Of a stretch of 7,571 nt of DNA, positions 1 through 6,300 are shown in pieces; the first letter of the stretch is position 1, and every line of letters begins with the position of its first letter. Under the pieces are notes generated by a model. It was given only the letters and a program-made list of their open reading frames with translations. It was not told the DNA's origin and did no database searches. Source of the stretch: Candidatus Woesearchaeota archaeon (GTDB lineage: Archaea > Nanobdellota > Nanobdellia > Woesearchaeales > UBA12501); assembly GCA_016177345.1 (NCBI GenBank), contig JACOVM010000039.1, positions 1 to 7,571 of the forward strand, given 5' to 3'. The translations under genes and the position numbers were made by a program.

Positions 1-307
1 AAATTTCTTTAGTAATTTTTTTAATTAGGAATACTTGCTCAAAAAATACAATTGCCCCGACTGTCTCCGAAAGAGTTACATAAGCCTTGGTAATGATATT
101 TTCAAAATTTAATGAATAAGCCTTATTTTTTCCAACAGTTTTAGCAATAAGAATCCTATCTTTTTCTAAATCTTTAAGGTGCGGCAAAAGAGTTACATGG
201 TTTTTTTTAATCAATTGTGCCATTTCCCTAACATGAAACTGCGCTAAATAATCTGATTTGAAGAGGCTAATTATTCCTAATTTTGTATTGGTTGTTTTTT
301 CTACCAT
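1..307 (-). CDS. Winged-helix DNA-binding protein, 3' end cut off by the window edge
   Basis: Reading the minus strand from the ATG at 307-305 gives 102 open codons running off the window's left end. The N-terminus starts MVEKTTNTKLGIISLF. Residues about 10-60 read as a winged helix-turn-helix: FHVREMAQLIKKNHVTLLPH (24-43) matches the pattern of two helices joined by a turn, LKDLEKDRILI (44-54) is the end of the recognition helix plus first wing strand, and the segment to about residue 68 forms the rest of the wing. Proteins of this shape are common in DPANN archaea and often continue into a nucleotidyltransferase domain; that part would lie outside the window, so it is an inference. The start is supported by a TATA-like box about 27 bases upstream, implying a leaderless mRNA. 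It is divergent from the ParB-fold gene and could regulate it. Confidence 0.75.
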   Translation of the reverse strand, partial: MVEKTTNTKLGIISLFKSDYLAQFHVREMAQLIKKNHVTLLPHLKDLEKDRILIAKTVGKNKAYSLNFENIITKAYVTLSETVGAIVFFEQVFLIKKITKEI

Positions 308-330
308 ATGGTCTTATTTAATACCAGTAT

Positions 331-339
331 TATTTAAAT
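331..339 (-). promoter_or_regulatory. Archaeal TATA box for the leftward winged-helix gene
   Basis: On the minus strand this site reads ATTTAAATA. Its centre lies about 28 bases before the ATG at 307, the distance expected between a TATA box and the transcription start in archaea, so the transcript would begin at or next to the start codon. The match is by eye, and the area is AT-rich, so chance resemblance is possible. Confidence 0.5.
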
Positions 340-386
340 GTTATGTTTTAAAGTTGTCTTTTAATAGTGGCAAATCTATGGTAAGC

Positions 387-394
387 TTTATAAA
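387..394 (+). promoter_or_regulatory. Archaeal TATA box for the ParB-fold gene
   Basis: TTTATAAA, a near-ideal archaeal TATA box preceded by the purine-rich GTAAG (possible BRE). Its centre is 26-27 bases before the ATG at 417, predicting a leaderless mRNA starting at that ATG. This decides the start: the in-frame ATGs at 258 and 378 lie upstream of the predicted transcription start. Confidence 0.6.
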
Positions 395-416
395 GGCCAA
401 ATTTACTCTTATTCCC

Positions 417-605
417 ATGGAACGAAGAATATTGCAGCCAGAACAAATTATCGTTCCTGGCGAGTATGAATTAGGAAATGAATCCATCGTGAAGATATAC
501 TTTAGGGTTTTTGACGCTGGGCATGGGGTGGATTTGCCACCAGTAATTGTAGCAAGAGCTGATGTTGTCAGTGAGGAACAAAGACAAAAAAGACTAGAAG
601 AATAA
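417..605 (+). CDS. ParB-fold protein, N-terminal part, ended by an in-frame TAA
   Basis: This encodes 62 residues, MERRILQPEQIIVPGEYELG through PPVIVARADVVSEEQ to KRLEE. The pattern is the first strands of a ParB/sulfiredoxin-type fold: an initial 'I-P-x-x-I' strand, a charged middle and the strand PPVIVAR, which in ParB-like proteins precedes the 'xxDGxHR' motif. That motif lies downstream in the same reading frame (615-1058), with only the TAA at 603-605 separating the halves. The start at 417 is chosen because a TATA box lies 27 bases upstream; an in-frame ATG at 378 would add 13 residues and one at 258 would overlap the divergent gene. Alone this half lacks the motif and is unlikely to fold, so it is probably part of one interrupted gene. 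The ParB family includes partition proteins, nucleases and the archaeal ADP-dependent serine kinase SerK; the role here is unknown. Confidence 0.6.
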   Translation: MERRILQPEQIIVPGEYELGNESIVKIYFRVFDAGHGVDLPPVIVARADVVSEEQRQKRLEE

Positions 606-614
606 ATCAGAATA

Positions 615-1058
615 TTGGAGCTACATGAAAGAGTGTATAATGAACTTCATTACATTAAAATCTCATATGACTCATTAAAAAAAGAGATAACTCAGGATTA
701 TGCTCAATTTAGAAGAGTGATTCAAGGAGCGCCATTCTATCTCTTAGATGGGAATCATAAGAGCGCCGCAGCTACTTTAACACACAATCCGATTTATGCT
801 TTGGAATTACAATCAAGTAAAGATATAAAGGAAGTAAGAAGAATGATTAGGTGTGGGGAATTGTTTGATTTTAAAAGACCTGAAACTTCTCTTGAAGAAA
901 TCGCCACTGCTTTTGAAGAATATTGCTTAGGAGAAGCCAATTCCATTGGTAGAGGAAAAATGGGCAATGTGAGAACGGTAAGACAAAGAATAGATGAACT
1001 GGCTTCTAACGGTGATTTACCGGCATATATGAAAGAAAGGTATCACAGGGCAAAATAA
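615..1058 (+). CDS. ParB-fold protein, C-terminal part carrying the DGNHK motif
   Basis: This part, in the same frame as the upstream half, is open from just after the TAA (606) to 1058. Using the TTG at 615 it has 147 residues; the GTG at 633 is an alternative, and neither has a convincing ribosome site. Key sequence: FYLLDGNHKSAAATL (about residues 41-55), the ParB-superfamily motif (DGxHR/K followed by small residues), followed by IYALELQSSKDIKEVRRMI, matching the next strand and helix. Before it, residues 1-37 form a charged, probably helical insert not present in compact ParB domains. The C-terminal third is helical and basic. I infer a single protein of about 213 residues whose reading frame is broken by a stop. 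No partner ParA-like ATPase is seen, so chromosome partition is not indicated. Confidence 0.6.
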   Translation: MELHERVYNELHYIKISYDSLKKEITQDYAQFRRVIQGAPFYLLDGNHKSAAATLTHNPIYALELQSSKDIKEVRRMIRCGELFDFKRPETSLEEIATAFEEYCLGEANSIGRGKMGNVRTVRQRIDELASNGDLPAYMKERYHRAK

Positions 1059-1163
1059 TTCCTCCTGACGTAGTCAAGAGTATCAGCTGCGAAGCAATGG
1101 TTGGCACTTCTGCGTTACTCTCAAATTGGAACTAACAATGTTATAAGCAACACTAATCACTGT

Positions 1164-1493
1164 TCAGCTGTAATCCCTCCAGGTATGCTTGCACTTTTCG
1201 CATCGCATAAATTTTGTTTCTGGCTCGTCAGACGCTCTTGTTTGAATCAGCCAGTAGATCGCTTTGCCGTGCCCGCATTTTGGGCAGTCAGCATCAATGA
1301 CGGGATTGGAGCCGAGCTTGTCAGGGTCAACTGCTTCAATCGTTTCATGCTCTTTTTTCTTAACTGTTTCTTTGCTAAGCAAGCGCAAGCCCCCCGCAGT
1401 AGAACTAGCCGTGTAACCGCAGGAACAGCCCATCACACTCTCTTTTCCGACTTTTTTCGGGATTAACAGGCTTCTGCAGGTTGGGCAAAACAT
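1164..1493 (-). CDS. tfs: Transcription factor S (TFS), RNA polymerase cleavage factor
   Basis: A 109-residue protein of the usual TFS length. It acts on archaeal RNA polymerase, stimulating cleavage of the nascent RNA when the enzyme is backtracked, like eukaryotic TFIIS. The N-terminal zinc ribbon uses C3, C6, C23 and C25, similar to RPB9. A charged linker (about 40-66) leads to the C-terminal zinc ribbon with C70, C73, C98 and C101. The loop between contains QTRASDEPETKF, whose D89-E90 pair is the acidic dipeptide that enters the polymerase active site; the ending WRDYS is typical. All catalytic and metal residues are present, so it should be active rather than an inhibitory paralogue. It follows the signal peptidase gene after 18 bases with its own ribosome-binding site, so both are probably on one mRNA. 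Confidence 0.95.
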   Translation of the reverse strand: MFCPTCRSLLIPKKVGKESVMGCSCGYTASSTAGGLRLLSKETVKKKEHETIEAVDPDKLGSNPVIDADCPKCGHGKAIYWLIQTRASDEPETKFMRCEKCKHTWRDYS

Positions 1494-1496
1494 AGT

Positions 1497-1502
1497 ATCA
1501 CC
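1497..1502 (-). promoter_or_regulatory. Shine-Dalgarno site for tfs
   Basis: The minus strand reads GGTGAT three bases before the ATG, complementary to the usual archaeal 16S rRNA tail. It lies in the 18-base gap after the signal peptidase stop codon. Its presence here, while the first genes of transcripts look leaderless, supports translation of tfs as a second cistron. Confidence 0.65.
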
Positions 1503-1511
1503 ATATTAATG

Positions 1512-2114
1512 CTAGACTCCTGGAATGTGGAGCAGTCGAAGCAGAGAAACGAACCCTAACTTAATGTATCCTAAGAAGGGAATGCGAAACACTGCTTTTC
1601 CAATCACTTGGGTCTGCGTAATCGATGTTTCAAAGGAGTGCTGCGTAGGAACGTTATCTCCCTTTGTTTGGAACACATAATTCCCATCTTGTTTTTCAAT
1701 AACGACAACGCGATGAATAATGGGCTCTTTTCTGACAGCTGTTTGGAATACTAAGACATCACCGCGCTTGACATCTTCCGGGGCGACTCCAGATAGAATC
1801 ATGATATCTCCCTTGTTAAATCCATGGGTGAAGGGATACTCCATAAACTCTTCTTTACCTATGCTATGCTCAAGATACCAGGGAGATGATGTATCCCACC
1901 AAGATTCAATATCACTGGTATGCTCCATGCTTCCGGAAATGACAGCAACAACAGGGAAGGAGGTGCCAAGCATCAGTCCAAGAAGAGGATAGACAATAAA
2001 TTTAATCAGCACAAAGACCAGAATAATATTAATAATCCAGCTTGCGAGTGAGTCATCATACCAAATGAAATGCCATGTTTTTTGGCATACTTTTTTAAAC
2101 TCCTCCCAGTTCAT
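1512..2114 (-). CDS. sec11: Signal peptidase I, Sec11-type (S26B)
   Basis: A 200-residue membrane protease that removes signal peptides from exported proteins at the outer face of the membrane. A transmembrane helix lies at about residues 27-50 and precedes VISGSMEHT, with catalytic Ser62 in the S-G-S-M box. IIHRVV carries His134, the general base in archaeal and ER enzymes (bacteria use Lys). KGDNVPT carries Asp153, the conserved acid. GDIMIL (102-107) and GDVLVFQ (118-124) are the surrounding strands. A hydrophobic stretch near the C-terminus (177-197) may be a second membrane contact. Between Ser62 and GDIMIL about 40 residues are inserted, rich in Trp and acidic residues. The start at 2114 fits a TATA box about 27 bases upstream. 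It heads the operon with tfs, and its 5' end lies next to that of the divergent nmd3. Confidence 0.93.
   Translation of the reverse strand: MNWEEFKKVCQKTWHFIWYDDSLASWIINIILVFVLIKFIVYPLLGLMLGTSFPVVAVISGSMEHTSDIESWWDTSSPWYLEHSIGKEEFMEYPFTHGFNKGDIMILSGVAPEDVKRGDVLVFQTAVRKEPIIHRVVVIEKQDGNYVFQTKGDNVPTQHSFETSITQTQVIGKAVFRIPFLGYIKLGFVSLLRLLHIPGV
2091..2099 (+). promoter_or_regulatory. Candidate TATA box for nmd3, inside the signal peptidase gene
   Basis: TTTTTTAAA on the plus strand. If it is used, transcription would start near 2123-2124, just before the in-frame ATG at 2128 and 31 bases before the ATG at 2155. No other TATA-like element lies at a suitable distance from the nmd3 start. It falls inside the first codons of the divergent signal peptidase gene. 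Weak evidence, by eye. Confidence 0.3.
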
Positions 2115-2136
2115 GTTCTTGAAGTCAATGGGGGAG

Positions 2137-2144
2137 CTTATAAA
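2137..2144 (-). promoter_or_regulatory. Archaeal TATA box for the signal peptidase-tfs operon
   Basis: The minus strand reads TTTATAAG, centred about 27 bases before the signal peptidase ATG at 2114, predicting a leaderless mRNA. It sits in the plus-strand nmd3 5' region. Confidence 0.6.
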
Positions 2145-2154
2145 GTTTACGCAA

Positions 2155-3213
2155 ATGGCACGAGACGAGAAAGAAAAAATAGCAAAACAGGAGACGCGGA
2201 AACAAGAAGCTCCAGAAACACCATCCCCTCAACGTCACGCTCGTATTCGTCGAAGATTCTGCCCAAAATGCGGCATAAAAAATGAGGATGGCGAATTGTG
2301 CAGCAATTGCCGCGTTACCGACCTCCCAAAAAAATTAATGGAGGACAGTGTTGAGGTCAAGTACTGCACAGCCTGCAAAAGATACTTATCCAGCAGGGTG
2401 CATGTTTCGGTTCGAAACATTAGTGATGTTCTTCAACGCCAGCTTCGCCCTTTTTTTTCAAAAGGAAGCCCGTTTCAGCTTGATGTTCCTGAAGTAAAAC
2501 AGTGCGGCCCAGGGATTACTGAGGAGATTATAGTGCAGCTTCATCAAGGGGCAAATAGTTATTCTATCCCTGTTTTTGTTTGCTACACCACCTGTTCAAA
2601 TTGTGGAAGGAAGGGAACTGACTATTTTGAGGGTGTTCTTCAGCTGCGCCATACCACTCCGGATATTCTTGCGAGGATCCGCAAAGAAATCAATAGGAGG
2701 CCATCACGGGGTTTTGTCACAAAAGAAGTTCCTGTTAATGATGGCATTGATTTATATCTCACTTCTCAAACGTATCTTCAAGCCCTTGGCCAGAAGCTTC
2801 TGAAGAGATTTGGCGGAGAACTCAAGGCAAGCTCACGAATATTTGGCCACGACCGGCTACGAAGTAGGGATGTTTATCGAAGAACAGTCTTACTCATTCT
2901 TCCATCATTCGGAATAAATGAGGTTATTGTTTATGATGGCAAGCTGGTGAAGGTTACTCGGCTTGGAAAGAGCATTCGCGGCGTCGATCTTCGGCAAAAG
3001 AAAACAGTTACTTTTATTCCAAAGGAACAGCCGATGGTTCTTCAAAAGCATAAAGTAATGGTTGCCCAAGTCCAGCCAGGCGTGCATGTTATTCATCCAG
3101 AAACATTCCAGCCAGTACTTCTTCACGGGATTGTTCAGCCAGAACAGCAGCTCCAGCCGGGGCAGAAGGTTGTTGTGGTATTCTACAACCACGCATGCTG
3201 GTTTGTGAAGTGA
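2155..3213 (+). CDS. nmd3: NMD3 family protein, large ribosomal subunit factor
   Basis: 352 residues from the ATG at 2155. Eukaryotic NMD3 is the adaptor that exports 60S subunits and occupies tRNA sites on the large subunit; archaea lack a nucleus, so a role in late large-subunit maturation or quality control is inferred. After a basic, low-complexity N-terminus (1-34), the zinc-binding part has C36-x2-C39, C49-x2-C52, C71-x2-C74 and C147-x2-C150. CGRKGTDYFEGVLQLR (150-165) matches the NMD3 signature. DGIDLYLTS and the stretch to VYRRTVLLILP (196-250) form the conserved core, and 255-352 is a beta-rich tail like the family's eIF5A/SH3-like end. The start is uncertain: in-frame ATG codons at 2128 (adds 9 residues, fits the candidate TATA box better), 2113 and 2065 also exist; 2065 and 2113 would overlap the divergent signal peptidase. 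It converges on the giant surface gene. Confidence 0.92.
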   Translation: MARDEKEKIAKQETRKQEAPETPSPQRHARIRRRFCPKCGIKNEDGELCSNCRVTDLPKKLMEDSVEVKYCTACKRYLSSRVHVSVRNISDVLQRQLRPFFSKGSPFQLDVPEVKQCGPGITEEIIVQLHQGANSYSIPVFVCYTTCSNCGRKGTDYFEGVLQLRHTTPDILARIRKEINRRPSRGFVTKEVPVNDGIDLYLTSQTYLQALGQKLLKRFGGELKASSRIFGHDRLRSRDVYRRTVLLILPSFGINEVIVYDGKLVKVTRLGKSIRGVDLRQKKTVTFIPKEQPMVLQKHKVMVAQVQPGVHVIHPETFQPVLLHGIVQPEQQLQPGQKVVVVFYNHACWFVK

Positions 3214-3255
3214 GCAAAGTGAGCTCTACCTTCTTGTGTATCAACTATGTATTGG

Positions 3256-3335
3256 TTACCTATACTCACTTATATATTGCCAAGCCTTCTCAATAACAGC
3301 CTGATTCTTTGCTGCAGCATTGTCGCTGTCCACCC
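3256..3335 (-). other. Probable true C-terminus of the giant protein in a shifted frame
   Basis: After C1386 the annotated frame ends in GWTATMLQQRIRLLLRRLGN, unlike the rest of the protein. One frame over, the same DNA encodes VDSDNAAAKNQAVIEKAWQY then ISEYR and a TAA at 3258-3256, a plausible hydrophilic ending. Restoring one base in the G run (CCC on the plus strand at 3333-3335) would join TNGKCRG directly to this tail. Either an indel or a sequence error; the restored gene would end at 3256. Confidence 0.6.
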
Positions 3336-6300
3336 TCTGCATTTTCCGTTGGTACAGCCTCTTGTGCATGTGCCAAGCGAATATGTCTTCTGCTGTACAT
3401 AACATGATGACGATGGAGAGCCAGGCAATCGGCAGGTAGGAAGATTCACTGTTTGGAGGGCATCTTTTCCATCGCTACTGCAAAAGGATCTCCCATTCAC
3501 TGTTGGAACTCCACACTTGCTGTTACCGTAGCATGCAACACGATAGATGCGAAGCGTAGTTGATTGTTCAGTGCTGTCATACCCATCATCAGCAATAAAT
3601 GTTAGGGTATAACGGCCTGCACTTCCTGCTTTTTGGCGCCACGCAAATGTACAAATGTTTCCTAAACCGTTTGGCTTACAAGATTGGAATTCAAGACTGT
3701 CAGACACGGTACCTCCTGATGTGGAAGAGGATAAGCTATACGTTAATGTAAGTGTGTCTTTAAACGTATCTTGATCAATATCGGTCACGTAAACGTCAAT
3801 CGTGATAACCTCTCCTTCATAAAAAATAGACCGGTAGGAAAGGTTATTCAATTTAATATCATTAATGATCGGTGGTTGATTTTCGATAGTAAAATTGATG
3901 GCTATTCCAGACAGCGCGTAGTTGAGTGTGCTAAAGTTGTTGACGGAGCATCGAAAGTTGTTGCTTTCACTTGGATTACACTGCGTATAAGGAAGAGGCC
4001 TGCCGCATTGGACGCAGGCATCGCACAGGTTACCACTGGTAGCACATGCAAAACAGTAAGCATCTTTGTCTCTGCAGTCAACACACGAATGCCAAACTTG
4101 AGAAACAAATTCGATAGGCTGTTCCTTTGGATACCCCTCTGGTGAAGCCCACTGAAAAGTAAGATCGAGCTCTTCTTCCTTGCTCACCTCAATCTCTTGT
4201 GGGGGCAAATCATAAACGCATCCTAATTGGTTATCAGTCATGACTGATGCCCCAACCCAGATCTTGTGGGAGAGCGGCTGGAAAAAGTTCTCGTCTTGAA
4301 GATGCTCCTGAAAGACAATCGTCCTGCCATACTGGCCTGTGTCGATATCCTTAATGATCGGTATCGGATGGGTGAATAGGTCAATGCCCTCTCCGATAGA
4401 AGCTAAGCATGTTAGTACTTGTCCATTAAATATCCCACAATGCCCCCAGAACGCCTCCTCAGGGTGTTCTGCCTTATCGACAATTACATCAATGATACTG
4501 CCGACAAAGTCCCACACCTTTTTAACCTCGTTGAGCCTGCATTCAACATAGACTGAAGGGTCAAGGTAATTTGTTGCGTTGATATTACAGGATAGCTTCT
4601 CTGGGTCAAATCCAATAACAGAGAAAGTATAACTTCCGATGCCACCAGTTACATCCTTTCCAACTTTGATCGCTCTAATAGCTAAGAATGGAGGGAAGTC
4701 GCTCATGGCAAGGCCGATGTTGACGGGCAGCAGGATAGCAAACCTGTCATTGATGTTCCCATCAGTCGCTTGATAGGTAGAATAGATAGCCAATGCGCCC
4801 CCAAGTGCATTGTTCAGATTTTTGAGATCATGGTTAATAAATTGATGAGTTTTGGACATGAGTTTAGCAGCATCTTCTTCAATCATCCTGCTTGCGTCTG
4901 TCTGGAGAAAAACAACGTCATCAATTCCATCCGCATACTTGAGCGTGATCTTGAGATGATTGTCTGCTGATGCCCTCGCTGCCCTTGTTATAATCTCATT
5001 ATCGATGAGAATCTCGAGCTGTTCTGGATTAAGAAGAACATAGCTCACCGTGTCAGACGTGGCACCCGAAAGCGACACGACATTAGCAAGCACTATTTTA
5101 CTCGCATTGCTTTCTGTTTCATTCGTATAAAAGACCTCATGAACCCTGCCTTCTGATGCTAAAATACCTGCGATGGGAAGCATAAGGTCAATCGGAACAA
5201 GGGCATGCCTGCCAATGATGGACGAATAATCAATGTCACTTGTTGTATCAGCATCATTTGTTGTATCATTATTGGTATTGTTCGTTGTATCAGTTGTGGT
5301 ATTGCTTGCGCTGGACACACAAGTCCCTGCCTGGCACATCTGCCCAATCCCACAGGCAATGCCGCATGCTCCGCAATTCAGTGAATCTGATTGGAGGTCA
5401 AACCCTTCATCAACCCCTGCAGCACAGTTGTTGTCAATACCATCGCAAACCTCTGAGGCAACACTATTCACTCCTGGGCTTTCGTCGTTGCAGTCCACCT
5501 GCCCTTCATTCGTGCAGAAGCCATCATTATCATTGTCGATACAGTCGTCTCCAACAGTAAATGCCTTGGACAAAGAACAAGCCTGTGGAGCAACACAGGG
5601 TTCAATACGAACAGTGTACTGATACGTCCCCTCAAAATTAGCTGGAATAAAGAAGTAATGATAAGCAACTTTTGTTATTGCTGGATTGATGATACCCCTA
5701 TCATCATGGTGGTGGACGCGGGAGCCATCATAATATACATCAAGCGTATAGGAATAATCCCCTTGAGGCCCATTATTGGTGATTTGTGCCCCGAATTTCA
5801 TGTTCTGGTTCTGCTGAAATGTTCCCGTGACTGCATTATCATCTGTTAGTGTCCAAATGCCATCAAGATTTAATACTGGAACATCGACCGTGAATGATTT
5901 ACTCATGCTACATTGTGTGGGAGGAGAGCATGGAGATACGCTCACATCATAAGTGTATTCTCCCTGCCAGTCATTAGGGATAAAGAAGTAAGGGTAAACG
6001 ACCTGGACAATGCCTTTGCCAATTGTTTTTGTGGTTGAGATTCGTTGAACTTCTGCACCATCTTTTTTGATGATAAGGAGAGAATCATAGGTTCCCTCTG
6101 CCCCGTTGTTTCTTACTTGGATGCCAAATTTCATATTTTCATTGCGCTTGAAGCTGGTGTCAATAGAATTATTCTCATGCAGCGACCAGATTCCCTCAAG
6201 CACGACGCTTGGCTCGCAAAGCTCGTCAACAGCGCCATTGCAGTCATTGTCTATGTTGTCGCTGCAAACTTCAGCAAGGCCAGGCTTAGCATTAGCGTTG

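Noticed and set aside
258..416. Longer N-terminus for the ParB-fold gene from the ATG at 258 or 378
   Set aside because: It would overlap the divergent winged-helix gene, starts with an unrelated hydrophobic stretch, and lies upstream of a TATA box placed correctly for the ATG at 417.
603..605. Pyrrolysine or selenocysteine recoding at the ParB-fold stop
   Set aside because: The codon is TAA, whereas these use TAG and TGA.
1066..1076. Short palindrome TGACGTAGTCA after the ParB-fold gene, considered as a terminator or operator
   Set aside because: The arms are only four bases, with no T run and no second copy, so chance is likely. The rest of 1059-1163 shows no gene, tRNA or clear terminator.
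1101..1466. Plus-strand open frame of 121 codons
   Set aside because: It is antisense to tfs, whose zinc ribbons and DE motif are unmistakable; the plus-strand product has no recognisable features.
3325..3340. Programmed -1 frameshift at the end of the giant gene
   Set aside because: No X-XXY-YYZ heptamer and no evident stem-loop; a simple one-base loss in a G run explains the change better.
4005..4085. Multihaem cytochrome motif in the CxxC ladder
   Set aside because: c-type haem sites need CxxCH; none of the CxxC pairs is followed by His.
5233..5622. Two plus-strand open frames over the linker and MopE region
   Set aside because: They are shadows of low-complexity and Cys-rich coding on the minus strand.
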